Shown: in pieces, positions 11,467 to 25,188 of the stretch
Numbering within the stretch: the first letter of the stretch is position 1
Layout: each line of letters begins with the position of its first letter
Assembly: GCA_905182995.1 (NCBI GenBank)
Contig: CAJJDP010000061.1
Span: forward strand, 206,149-270,148
Source of the DNA: Paramecium octaurelia
Lineage: Eukaryota > Ciliophora > Oligohymenophorea > Peniculida > Parameciidae
Direction of reading: 5' to 3'
DNA length: 64,000 nt
Notes under the pieces: model-generated
Told to the model about the DNA's origin: nothing
The model's input: the letters and a program-made list of their open reading frames with translations, nothing else
Databases searched by the model: none
Program-made: the position numbers and the translations under genes

Positions 11467-11925
11467 ATGAATTCTTTAGTTATAGTTTTTGTAATTCTTT
11501 TAGTTCATGGCCAGGAAATAGACTGGGGATTGAATCTCGATTAAGAATAAAAACGAGATTATTTAATTGTCAATAGTAATGTTCAAATAAATTAGGCTGG
11601 ATGTAATATTATAAAATTATAATAAGCAAATAATTAATAATAAAAAGGATAGTATATACAAGGTTAAGACTAAGGAACCATTAGTGAGGAGAATAAACGA
11701 CAAATTTATGAAGAATTTCTTTCTTACGATTTGGATGAAGGTACAGATTATGAGAAATAATTAGATGGCATTTTAAGAATAGATGAACTAAAATAATCAT
11801 TTCGAGGGGAGGCAGAACAATAGGTTAGAAAATTATTTGGATTCGGGGATAAAGACATGAATGGTTTTCTCAACTTTGAAGAATTCTTTAAATTCAGGAC
11901 CAGAGATTCAATGTCAGATTTATGA
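11467..11925 (+). CDS. secreted or lumenal EF-hand protein
   Basis: 152 codons, no intron. The start gives a clear signal peptide (hydrophobic VIVFVILLV, then HGQEIDW after the likely cut). A Gln/Asn-rich segment follows, then two EF-hand-like units near the C-terminus: a weaker one (DLDEGTDYEKQLDG region) and a canonical loop GDKDMNGFLNFEEFF. This suggests a calcium-binding protein of the ER lumen, alveolar sacs, secretory granules or outside. Its stop is 33 bp from the stop of the convergent neighbour. Confidence 0.75.
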
Positions 11926-11958
11926 AATTAATGAGGACATATTTATAAATTATACATT

Positions 11959-12448
11959 TCATTTTGATCGCTTATTTTATGCACAAAGGAACATTTTTTA
12001 AGCCCTTTAAATCAGTTGCTTATGATATTAAATCAAATCATTAGTTGATAGTTTAGAAATAGTTAGTTATTTTCTTTATGAATAAGTTGATTCAATGTGA
12101 ATAGTAAGTTGTTTTTTAAATGTTAGGGAACTATTCGGTGAAATAGGAGTACTATCTGTTTGTTTTTCTTTGCTGCTACGTCTGCTTGATGCTTTATACT
12201 TGATAATTTTTTTATAAGGTGAACATTCTCCGGTTTAGATCTGAGGTTATGAATAGACTCTTATTCTGCTTTCTTCTTATTTTCGAGATAAAAATTGATT
12301 CAAAAGACACTATATTAAATTATTAGTTATACTTTACATTGATGTTCTTTGGATTTTAAATGCTCTATTTAATTAGTTACTCTAATTGATCACGTTCAGT
12401 TTGATGAAAACTGCGAATAGGTGATACATTAGTCAATTTCAAGGACAT
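11959..12448 (-). CDS. small uncharacterised basic protein
   Basis: 153 codons with one 28-nt intron (GTAAAG...ATATAG); spliced length is divisible by three. The start chosen reads MSLKLTNVSPIRSFHQTERD; an in-frame upstream ATG exists at 12596-12598 but its extension is hydrophobic and AT-rich. The body is basic with Ser-rich stretches (SSRRSSKEK) and many Gln from TAA/TAG. No family recognised. The tail-to-tail spacing of 33 bp to the EF-hand gene fits the gene packing seen elsewhere in the window, which supports the model. Confidence 0.55.
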
Positions 12449-12797
12449 TCTCTCAGTTTTTGGGGCTTATCGTTTGTGTTTTATCTGAACATGATTATGA
12501 TTATGTAGAAATTAATTATCAATCAGCATAAAATAATAATTCTTGCCTTTAAAATGGATGAATAAACTTGATATTTTGTTTAATATTGATATTCTCATAT
12601 TCAAATGAAAAAATGATGGAGAACAATATGAAATTGGATATTATCATAAAAGAGCCAATATTGAAATGAAGCTTTCAATTTAATTTTAAGTTTAGATTTA
12701 ATCCTAATTTATTAGTAGTAAGAGTTGATTTATGTTAATATATATAAAACCTTAAGTAAGTCATTTATTATTAGATTTATTCAAATTAATTTATAAA

Positions 12798-14371
12798 ATG
12801 GCTGCAATAGAATAGCAAGATGGGATGATAATTGATGAAAGTAAATAAGGTATGAAATCAGTATACCATGTAGATTCAAGGATGAATTTTGCTGATGAAA
12901 TTATTATTGACGATCAACATATTCTTACGATATCGGCAGAAAAGATGTTTGAAGAGCCCTAAAAACGTACACGCAAATCAAGATGGGGAGGAAGACCTGA
13001 TAGAAAGTGTGCTAGACCTGAGTAAAAACACTTGCAATTCAATCCTTTAGAGGCGATGATGAATAGAAAATGCATCTTACCTGTAGGAGCCCAAAGCTTA
13101 GCCCCACCTGTACCCATTGGTATGGCCTTACCTTGGGGTATGCAACCAATGCCTGTGATGCCAGTTATGCCATAGCCATATGGCTACAATTTTGTGCGAA
13201 CAGATACTTCTGTATTGGGATTTGATTAATAATTAGCATACTCGATGGGGTCCTGAATACGAAAAAACCTTTCAACCTCCTTCTTTAAATTGTATACCTC
13301 CTGATTTGAGTATTGATGATTTAGAATATATAATCAGATTGTATTGTCTTGATGATATCAATTAAAAACTACAATAACCAATAGATAGTAAAATGGATGA
13401 TCCTGATTTAAGGTCTCCTTCTCCGGAACCAGTATATGATCAACATGGTAAGAGGGTGAACACAAGGGAGGTGAGAAGAAAAGAAAATTTTTAAAGAATT
13501 AAATGTTCTTTGACTGAAGAATGCATTAAAATAAATAAAAATTTTGTTCCTCCTTATGATTTTAAGCCTTTGAAGAAATCATAAAAAATATATTTAACAG
13601 ATACTCTTAATGCTCCTGATACAAATTATATTGGTCTTATTTTGGGACCAGGAGGAAATACTCAAAAATTCTTGGAGGGAAAGACTGGATGCAAAATTTC
13701 TGTAAGAGGCAAAGGAAGTTCAAATACTAAGAAGGTAGATTGGGATATGGATGACAAATTGCATGTCTTAATTCAAGCAGACAATGATGAATAACTACAA
13801 TAAGGTGTAATTGAAATAGAGAAAATATTATCTGGGAATCAAGAAGATGAATAAGCTAGAAATGCTAGATTATAAGGATAAGTTATAGCTACAGTATTAA
13901 GAGATGACTTTTGTGAGTATTGTCATGAAAAGGGTCATAGAACATATGCTTGTCCTACTAAGATTCCTTTTGAAAAAGCAAGAGTGAAATGCGAAATCTG
14001 CCATGAATTTTCTCATCCAACTTCAGATTGTCCATAAAAGTTTGAACACAAAGAGAGTTTCATCCAATAATAATATGATAAATATAGAAAAGATTTAGGT
14101 TTGGAAAAGAATACTGAAATATTGTCATAAGATAATTAAAATGAAAAAAGAACTACAGAATAAAGAGTAAATTTGTTTATTTATATTTAAGGTTGCTTTT
14201 ATTACTAATGCTTAGATTGTAAAACCAATCTAAAACTTATAAATAGAGGATGATAAATTTATTATGGAAAGGCTAAGAAGAGAATAACAAGAAAGAGACA
14301 ATTATGAAAAGGCATAGAAAAAAGCATTAGAATAATATACATTATAATCCCAGGAAAACTAAAATAAATGA
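12798..14371 (+). CDS. SF1: splicing factor 1 / branchpoint-binding protein
   Basis: Two 25-nt introns; about 508 residues. From N to C: a basic KSRWGG motif and a second TRWGPE motif like the SF1 ULM that binds U2AF; the SF1 signature RSPSPEPVYDQHGKRVNTRE; a KH domain with the GLILGPGGNTQKFLE loop and CKISVRGKGS; then two zinc knuckles CEYCHEKGHRTYACP and CEICHEFSHPTSDCP (C-x2-C-x4-H-x4-C). Order and spacing match SF1/BBP of animals and yeast. It binds the intron branch region in the nucleus with U2AF at the start of spliceosome assembly. The C-terminus is a charged helix, not the Pro-rich tail of animals. Very secure. Confidence 0.95.
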
Positions 14372-14431
14372 TGAATCAATATAATTATTCAAGGCATCTA
14401 AAATTATAAATAATATTAATTTGTTTGATAA

Positions 14432-15963
14432 TCAAACAATAGTTTAGTGAACTGACTTTCTAGCCTAGAAATGATTAAGAAAATTTAGTTGAGAGTATTC
14501 TTATGTTTCACTTTTCTTTAGTTTAGATTTTTTTCTCACCTGAAGGTTTTATAGTATTGAATCCTTCATCAAAACTTTGAAAATTGGTATGGCACAAATA
14601 TTGGGTGATTCTGAATCAACTAAAAATTCTTCAACGTTTTTGTCAAAATTATCAGTCTTAGCTTGAAAAAATCCATTACTTCTTTCTAGAAGGTTTTGTA
14701 CTAATAAGGGTTGTTGTTAATTATTCAACAATTACTCCTCTTGAATAGTATCATTAAAGAAATAAGGATGAGATAATGCTGATTCAGCACTTATCCTCTT
14801 TTCTGGATCTAATTCTAATAAATCTTTCAATAAATTCAGCTCATTTTAACTTAATTTATATATTTAAAGAATCTGTAAGTCTATTTTACAAGTTCTATTA
14901 AGTTTTAGAATTTCATTTGTTGTTTTTCCATAGAATAAGTCTCTTTTTGTAACTCTATAAAATCAAGAAAATTTATACAATTTAAAAAAGATACAACCAA
15001 CACTAAAGATATCCACTTTTTCATTGTAATTATCTTTGAATGTTTCTGGCGCTGCATATCCTGGAGTACCAGAATCTCCTAAGTTTATTTGAGAGTTGAT
15101 GGGTACAGCAAGATGAAAATCAGTTAATTTAAGCCCTTCTATTGAATCTTTATTTTAAAAGACAATTGCAGTTGGTTTTAAGTCTCTGTGCATTATGTTA
15201 TGGAAATGAATTTCTTTAACAGCAGTAAGTAATTGCTATGGGTTTAATTTGCATATACTTTCATTATTATTAATATCTAGGGTTTGTCCAGAGTCACTCT
15301 GTTAAGCAATTCATTTAAATTAACACCATCCAAGTATTCTTAAATTAAATAGACAGTATTTTCACCTGTAAAAACCTCATGTAAACTTTAAACATAATCT
15401 GATTTTATTTTATTCAGGCAATATATTTCATTGTAAATACGAGACTAAATAAAATGTAAAATTTTACCATTGAATCTTCAAACTGATTTTTAGCATGGCA
15501 TTTGATTTAAAATTATTTGTTATCGATTAGATCAGAACATAAATACAACTAAATACATTTAATTTTTTACCTCATCTAAATTACTGCCACCAAGCAATGA
15601 GAGAGGTTTGTACAATTGATGTACAGTTTTAAACATAATTTGATTCCTTATCGCCTCTCTAAGCTTCATTAAGTCTTCGTGAGTAGAATGGAATAGTTTT
15701 TCAATTCTATTCCAAATAATCCCAAAACTAACAAGCTAATTCAAATGATTGAGTTGCCAAGAAATGATGTTGTGTAATTCCAATTCTAAAATGTATTTAG
15801 GTTCTTTTCCAAACTTTATTATTTAACTCTTTATACTTGACTCAAAGTTATCTTGTTTGGTAAAAGTAAGAGGACGTATTTCTAATCCAAAAACATGTGT
15901 TATCTAATGCAAATGAACTTTAGTTATGATTCCATTTAAAAATAATAGATTTAATTTTTTCAT
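14432..15963 (-). CDS. protein kinase with degenerate nucleotide motifs (possible pseudokinase)
   Basis: 479 residues after removing four introns (22, 23, 23, 24 nt). The first ~130 residues have no clear family but look like a PH-like leader. The kinase region begins with a poor Gly loop (LLGGSNLDEL), has a plausible catalytic Lys in FQIKCH, then QEYLDGVNLNELL, an intact MHRDLKPT loop, LTDFHLAVP where DFG is expected, and SGTPGYAAPE followed by VDIFSVGCIFF. The combination of a weak Gly loop and DFH suggests low or absent activity, though HRD is intact. The closest broad group is CAMK/other. The tail is Ser/Glu-rich. Confidence 0.85.
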
Positions 15964-17566
15964 TACTTAGCATTATACATTGAATTATTTACAATACAAT
16001 TAATCTCGTTTTATTTCTTAAAAAAAATTATTGAATTTAAAACTATTCAATATCACATTTTTCAAAATGTAAATGAACATATTTGAGATTAAATTAGAAT
16101 CGAATGCCAATCATCACCTCAAAAAAAACCATAAGTTAAAATTGGAACAAATACTAATACTTCTTCAGATGAACAAAAAATATAAATAAAATCATTCAAA
16201 AAAATTCTTGTCGCTTATATTTAAATGAAAGGGAAAAATGCAATTAAGAATGTATATAATCATTATTTCTATATTACTTAATAAGTCCTAATTTTATGAA
16301 ATTGAGAAAGAAGCAAATAATTAAATGAAATTATTCCAGTGACTACTTTTATCTTTAATGTGTAAACTATATGATCCTCTACAGAAATCACTTTAGGGAC
16401 TATTAACCGAGTATTAATTCTATCCCTTCTATCTCTATTTTCATTTTAATCTTAAGAAAGCATTCTGAGATAATTTTAGTGGATAAATTATTAAGGAACA
16501 TTAACCTTTTGAAATATAACAACCTTAACCTAAATATATTTAAGATAAATGCATCATAATTAAGATAAATTATAGCCTGAAGAGGTGTATATAATAATGA
16601 TCACTCTATATTATAAAAGTATAAAAAAAATTAATCTAAAATTAAATTTTATCATAACATTTTCTAAGCTAAATTCCAACATATAATCTTCATTTCTGAA
16701 TCATTAATTCAGTAGAACTAAATCCTAAATATTTCGTTATTATCTAAATTTAGAGGAGCTTAAAAAGGCTATCAATAAAAATTAATAGACTAATAATATA
16801 TAATTATAAGCAATAAATGATAAAGGGTTTAATTTTGAAAATTAAAATAATGTTTTTGTCTATCACTTTCTTAAGTTTACTTATTTTTCCACATATCCTA
16901 TTAAATCACATAGTCCTTATTGAAAGAGTAACTTTTAAACTGATAACAAATATAAAATTGAGTAAAAAATACTCATGAAATTATATAAGGCAAACATTTT
17001 AGGTAATTATAAATTCTTAGATTTGATATTGATTCTCAAAACAGTATTACATATTCTATATTCAGATAATTATTAATATTAACAATAATTCTATTTGATT
17101 TAACTCTAAAATATTAGATACTTATTAATAGTATTCATCAATCTGAGAGAGACTATTTATTTTCAAATCAAACCTAAATAATCAAACAAATTTAACAAAT
17201 CTTTTAGAATTTTAGATTTGTGTATATAATGAGCTGAAATTAATAATTGTAAGTTATATGTGCATCATTTTTAGTTAGAGTATATTTTGAAGTGTAAATT
17301 GGCATTCTTAATTGGAGTGTGTTTTTGAAATATCTTTGTAATTTATTTCAAATGCATCATTATTAAGTCAATTAGAATTAAAAATCAATTAATTGAATTT
17401 TCTGTGTCATTTACATATTTAAAAATATTAAGATAAATAGCAAATTGCTTAGTATTATTTGAGATTATTGGTTTTTATTAATAGAGTAATATTATATTGG
17501 GAAGAATTTCAGGGAATTTTATAATAATAATAATTTTTATAAATAAATTACAAATACTAGCGATTT
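15964..17566. other. long AT-rich region without supported gene
   Basis: 1.6 kb, the longest empty stretch in the window. Some TGA-free frames of 70-100 codons exist on the minus strand (around 16,170-16,510 and 16,680-16,975), but with only one stop codon such lengths are expected by chance, and no motif supports them. No RNA or repeat family is recognised. Confidence 0.45.
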
Positions 17567-18307
17567 TCAATTTTTGATCATTGAAGAAGTTAGCCTAGAA
17601 TTATAAGAATCATTTAAGAGATCCAAAATATCTTATTCTTGTTCCCACAATTGTTAAATTTTCATAAAGTCTTATGCCTTTTTCTTAAAGCTATCAAGAA
17701 CGGCTTTCTTGTGTTAAGATTTAAATTATTCTTATTTTTATTATTTGTACATGGCTAAGTTTAATTGTTATTACTATTCATATTATTGAACTCTTTATTT
17801 CTTCTCCACATTATATGATTTTGATCTTTCCTTTTAGAGAATGATAACTTTATCGTGATTCAACGATTACTTTTTCATTAACTCAAATTATTGCTTCTTC
17901 TATTACTGCACACTTTATCGAATTTAAACTTTAAGTGATTATTGCTGTTATTTCAAATGCTTAGTTTTTTCTCTGAATAGTTCCAGAGATTGTTCCCTCG
18001 ATTCTTTATGTTTACTTTACTAAATAGATGACTGATTAAATACCTACTTCAAGTATTCGTTATATTGATTTCTAATGCTATTTACTTGTTCACTTTTTAT
18101 TTCATTTTAGATTTGTTTCCCTTATCTAAATACTCAGAAATGTTACAATCGTTATTGAAATACTGCCAACATTTTGACTCTGTTGACCATAACATCCAAT
18201 TATCGTTTCATCTCTAATTACTCTTTCTTAGAAATTCTTTGACTTAATTTTTCAATTGTGTCTTAGTTACTAAAAGAATCCTAATTCTAACTTATACAAC
18301 ACGACAT
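17567..18307 (-). CDS. Gln/Lys-rich coiled-coil protein
   Basis: 239 codons with one 21-nt intron containing the only in-frame TGA. It starts MSCCISQNQDS; the Cys pair could be lipidated. The rest is an almost continuous heptad-like helix rich in Gln, Lys and Glu (many Gln as TAA/TAG), for example EKLSQRISKKEQLEMKRQL and QQLWEQEQDILDLL. Base composition is clearly less AT-rich than the flanks, supporting coding. No family is recognised; a structural or basal-body-associated role is only a guess. Confidence 0.7.
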
Positions 18308-18855
18308 AAAGAGTTTATTTCTAAATTAAATAATATAATGTATGAGTAGAAATAATTAAATGATATTCTAATCCGAAACAACAACTAAAAAGAAGAATAA
18401 AAAACAAAGTGTTATCTATATATTTGACAACATTTACAAATAAAATTGTTGACATGCATTCTCAACATTATAAATTCGATAGTATTTGAGTTGAGTTGAG
18501 ATGGGATTAAATTTATATTACTTTGCTTTGATTTCTCGATATTTTAGGAGGTTTTACATTGATATTTAAAATGGAAACAACTTTAATAATTAGCAATTTC
18601 AAAATTTGATAGTTTATGAATTATAAAGTATTCAAAAGTAAGAAATTATATTCTTTAAAAACTAAGATAATCTCTAAAAATAGCTTGATTTCAAAAATTA
18701 TAAATTTTGTTGTTGTTTTTATAAATGAATTAAAATTATTTTATCAAATGCAGATATTTGATAATGATTAGATAAATAATTAGAAGAGAATCTAACGGTT
18801 TGATTATTTGTATCAATTTACAATATGATGAGAAAATATTACACTAAATATAAAC
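18308..18855. other. AT-rich intergenic, nothing recognised
   Basis: About 550 bp between two minus-strand genes with no supported frame. It should contain the promoter of the coiled-coil gene and the terminator of the AGC kinase. Confidence 0.45.
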
Positions 18856-20793
<1,938 letters not shown>

Positions 20794-20842
20794 TCTGGCT
20801 ATCAAATAAAACAATATAATATATATTATAAACAAATTCAAG

Positions 20843-21271
20843 ATGATAAACAATAAGTTTGATGATGATTTGGACGATTTATTAAATGACATCAATTCAG
20901 TTATGGATAACAAACAGAGCAAACCAGTTTCATAATAAAACTATTAGCCATAACAACAGCCGAATCAAAGTTAACAATAAAAAAGGAAATGTTTGTCTCC
21001 CCAAATTGGAAACCAATAACAATTTCGAACATGCACAAATCTCAGATGTCTTAAATGTGATCTCTAAGTTAAATGTCACTTTAACTAAAAATGGAACAAA
21101 GACGCAGATTATTTAATATTCAGAAACTATTTTAATAATATGGCAATCTTATAAAAGTATTTGACAGAGGACAATCAATACAACGCATACAATTGTCAAT
21201 GCACTAATATTAATGCTCTTGAATCTATAGATGCACCACAGAATTGGGTGTGTTCAGGACATGCCATTTGA
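20843..21271 (+). CDS. CFAP418: CFAP418 (C8orf37) ciliary protein
   Basis: 142 codons, no intron. A short acidic N-terminus (FDDDLDDLLNDI) and a Gln-rich linker lead to the conserved C-terminal domain: CTNLRCLKCDLQV, DADYLIFRNYFNNM, AYNCQCTN and NWVCSGH. This Cys pattern (LRCxxCD ... CDYLFFRN ... ACQC ... WVCGKH) is diagnostic of C8orf37/CFAP418, a protein of photoreceptor and ciliary membranes mutated in human retinal dystrophy. Human CFAP418 is about 207 residues, so this copy is shorter in the linker. The conserved pattern makes the call strong. Confidence 0.92.
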
Positions 21272-21795
21272 AAATATATTTAATAATTATTATTAAAATT
21301 TAGACTAGATTCTATAATTTATGCAATTCTCAATAATTTTGATGTGTAACTAATGTGTATAATGAATCAGTTGTTGCTAATAATTATTATTGAATATCAA
21401 AAATTGCAGGAGAATATCACTTAAAATCATGATATATAAAATAGTTTATCCATTCTAATTAATATTTGATATTTCAATAGTTATGATTAGTGTTTTAATA
21501 TGGTATTATTTATTTTTAATTACGGATAATATAAAATACTAATTTCAATAATAATTTTTATCTATTATTTATTTTCATCTACTGATTAGAGTAAAATCAT
21601 GTTTTGTCTCATTAATCAATATATATTTAAGAATATAAATACATTAAATTTCCAAAAAAACGAGTCAAATTTCTGATTTAATCTTTTGATCTAGTACTTA
21701 TATTATTGGATTATCTAATTGATATAATATAACTGAGAATTCACAGATGTAACATTATCTAAAATAAAAATTATTAATTATTATTAAACAAACAT
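21272..21795. other. AT-rich intergenic, nothing recognised
   Basis: About 520 bp between two plus-strand genes; no supported frame, repeat or RNA. Confidence 0.45.
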
Positions 21796-24700
21796 ATGAC
21801 ATTAGAACAAGCAGTATTTATAATTTGAATTTAGTTGTCTGAAGATAGGGAATATTTGAGATTGTAAAAACTCACTGAGGCATTAAAACAAATAACAAAC
21901 GAAATGCCTTACCTGAAAACTTTTAATCAAGTGTCGACCATTAAATATTGTAAAATATTTATGCCATAAATAAGTGTTATGTGCTTACCCATTCAATCCA
22001 ATAACTGTAGAACTTGTCATCACTAGTCTAATAGATCATTTTTAAGATGAACAATTTATTTACACCTTTTTTTCAGCCATAATGGAATTGGCATAAATAT
22101 AAGAACTGAACACTATGTTAGGACATCGAAAATCAAAAGTGATGGATATGTATTACTTATTTTAATTATTTGAGTTTTCCATAAGCTAAGTCAATCCACT
22201 TACCTCATCAAGTTGGGCAGAGATTTTGTAGAGCTGTTTATGAAAATATATTGGAGGCAAAGAAATTTGCATGCCAATATTTAAAATAGTTGTTTGATGT
22301 TGCCATATAATTTTAATAGGATATCTAATATTTTTCTATGGTGTTCAAGTTGATGATCAAAAATTCAACCAACACTGAATTTATTCATTTTGTAATATAA
22401 AAATATGAAGAATGCAAAATTGATTTGTTTGGAAATCACAAATGGATTGATGATTTAGATGATGAAATTATAGAATGTAAGTTTACTAACAAATTTATTA
22501 GATTTTGAACAAAGCCAAATACCAATGCCCTTTGCTGTAAGTAAAGGACTGGAGTAATAAAGATAGGATATCAAATTGAGTACCATCTAAAACAACACTT
22601 CAATGAGTAATTCTAACAACGATTCCTCAATTTTGGATGAAGTTGACATAATTAAAAAAGAACTCGAGACTCTCTATGTGAATATGCAGAAGTGGCTCTG
22701 TATTGTAGGGACTCCATCTCTAAAATCTAGAATCGAATATTTGAGTGATGAACATCACTTCGATTATTTAATGTCCTTCATATTTAATCCATTAAAATAT
22801 GAGCCAATTTAAGATTGGGTATAGACATAAATTATTTTAGGAGGATAAATTTAATAATTTACAAGTTGAAGTTGAGTAGACAGATTATAAAGTGGAATCA
22901 TAATTGCCATCAAAATATGAACTGATAAGATCATATAAAACTACATTAATATTCTTGACTGATGACAACTTTTAAGTGATGATTCAAACTGTTCCTAAAT
23001 TAATCCCAGTTCTTCGTATATTATCTTAATTATATTTAAGTGTATCAAATAAAAGTGAGTTTGGAAGAGAAGAATAAGTCAGTTAATCTTTTGCATATCA
23101 GCTGCATTTTGGATAAATTTCTACAGAAATATCCAAAATCAACTGTATTATTAATGACTGAATTGAATTTATTTTAAATCCTTGGAAAATATATCTACAA
23201 TAACAAGTTAGCTACAATATTGGTAGATGTTTTAGATATTTAAATCGATAGATATGGTATTGGATCTCCATGTTAAGAATAATTATGGAAATATTTTCAG
23301 CGCATTAATTGGTTTGAAACAATCTCAGTTCTATTGATCAACAAAGATTTTTAATTCTAAATTTTGGAACAAAAAGAAAACTAGAAGTACATTCAATTAC
23401 TTAGATCATTTGCTTTAAGTGAGAAAGAAAAAACTCCACCAATCATTGATTGTGATGAAAAGAAGAAGTTAACTGACTTACTAGGAACATTATAAGCAGG
23501 CAAAACAATGGAAGAATATTATAATTCAAATTAATTGAATTGGCAAATCAATTAAACTTAAAGGGAACACATATTGTATAGTCAAATCGAAGTTTAAGAT
23601 ATTGATGGGTTAAAAAAGTTCGTACAAGAAAGAGATTCAAACCTTTAAAGATCTATACATAGAATTAAGACTTAATAAATGATTAAGTCTACCAAAATCA
23701 CAACGTAAATTACAAGAAAATCCTCCTAAGTTATACGCTGTATATAAATTAATAAACCTATTTTGAGAGGCTTTCATGGACATAGAAGATATTGCGAGAG
23801 TATAGATTTTTAATCAGATACAATAAGAGAGGATTTAAATAATGATGAGGAATTGAAACTTCATAAATCCAATCCAGGGAGTCTTAGGACTAGTTAATAA
23901 AATTCTGAAGATGATGAAGATATGGGATCGATTTCTCCCAGAAAGCTTAAGATTTATCCTGGATATAAATTGCATTTGTATGTAAGTGATTTTGAAAAGA
24001 ATGAAACCAAATTTAAAATCAATAAACTTTATTCTGAAGAAGCAGTCTAATTACTAAAATTCTAAATTACTGCATTATTCAATTATCTAGATTTGCAACA
24101 CACTAATAAAATTAAAGTTGAATAACAAAAAATTGATATCAAGCCTATCATTAATTCTCTATTGACAACTTAAATTGTTATGAAACTCCATTAGTTTTTT
24201 TTATATGGAATCTTGAAAGATGAAGCAACTATCGAATATTAATTAGCTGAAGAATGTGGAATTATTGTTAACAAGATTTATAAATATTCTTTGCTATACT
24301 AAGAATTACAAGAAATCAAACCAATTTTATAAGATACATTTCTAAAAACAGCAGAATACTTATGTAAATTGATAGTCAAAACATATCAAAATTAGGACAA
24401 TATTTCTGGACTTAAGAAAATTTAAACATTTTTGCTTCTTACTTTCAAACAAGGTTATTCAGTATTTCATTTAGATCCACATTCCAAAGAAGATTATGGA
24501 GTTCATAAATTTTTTCACTCAACAGTTATTCATATCCTCATATACTGGTTTTTTAATAGCCAAAACAATAATTTGTATTAGAATATCTTTTTGAAGTATA
24601 CAGTTTATTAATTTTAGATTCATCACTTTGGTGTTGGCTAATGCTCCGCCTGTAATCTTGAGTAGCATCTTATTTAGACTTGGACTTATAGGTTTGCTCT

Positions 24701-25158
24701 TCGACACTTACAATATTTACTGTTTGAATGGAAATGAACATGTACTTCTAGCAGATAGTCTTCTTGCTCATGTTAAATGTATTGTGTATTCCATAAATGC
24801 TTCAATAACGCATAGATAATTGACTGCAATTTAAATGAATCTAAGATGTCTTGATTCTTGGAAAAAACTTATAGATACTAGTCCAAAAGGAGAACTATCA
24901 ATCTATAAAGAAATAAACTTTATCATCAATCCGAATTTCAATTTTAAGCACAGCAAGATAAATTTCTATTCTTCCTAAATGTCAATAGATAACAATGAAT
25001 CAAATAATACTCCAAAGTTAGGTAGAATGAGGGATTAATACAATTCACAAAGATTGAAAGGAAACTATAAACTGCAACATAAGCTTCCTCTTTTACATCC
25101 TCTTAATTAAAAATAACATGTTTTGTCAAAAACATTTAGTACAAATAACAAACAATGA
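21796..25158 (+). CDS. large helical-repeat protein, SAPS-like (possible PP6 regulatory subunit)
   Basis: 1,065 residues after removing seven introns (21-25 nt); length is divisible by three only with all of them. From about residue 210, helical repeats follow the order seen in SAPS proteins: an acidic start LDEVDII, EYLSDEHHFDYLMSFIF, HISCILDKFLQKYP, VLLMTELNLFQILGKYI, ILVDVLDIQ and LWKYFQRINWFETISVLL. SAPS proteins are regulatory subunits of the Sit4/PP6 phosphatase. The first ~210 and last ~450 residues have no known match. A two-gene model (a stop near 22,509 and a new ATG at 22,603) is possible, but a 25-nt intron makes one open frame through the junction, which I prefer. Confidence 0.7.
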
Positions 25159-25188
25159 TAATTAGAATATATATATTATAATACTAAA

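Noticed and set aside
16170-16510. Minus-strand frame that can be spliced into ~100 codons with a PH-like look
   Set aside because: The match is impressionistic, the intron choice arbitrary and the region highly AT-rich; no conserved motif.
16680-16975. Minus-strand frame of ~85 codons, hydrophobic
   Set aside because: Leu/Ile/Phe/Tyr-rich frames arise freely from AT-rich DNA; no start context, neighbours or motif support it.
22509-22603. A gene boundary between two plus-strand genes inside the SAPS-like locus
   Set aside because: A 25-nt intron ending TTATTAG removes the TGA and keeps one continuous frame; the two-gene reading stays as a stated alternative.
24519-24819. Short frames on both strands near 24.5-24.8 kb as separate small genes
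   Set aside because: The plus frame is an exon of the SAPS-like gene (joined by a 22-nt intron), and the minus frame is its shadow.
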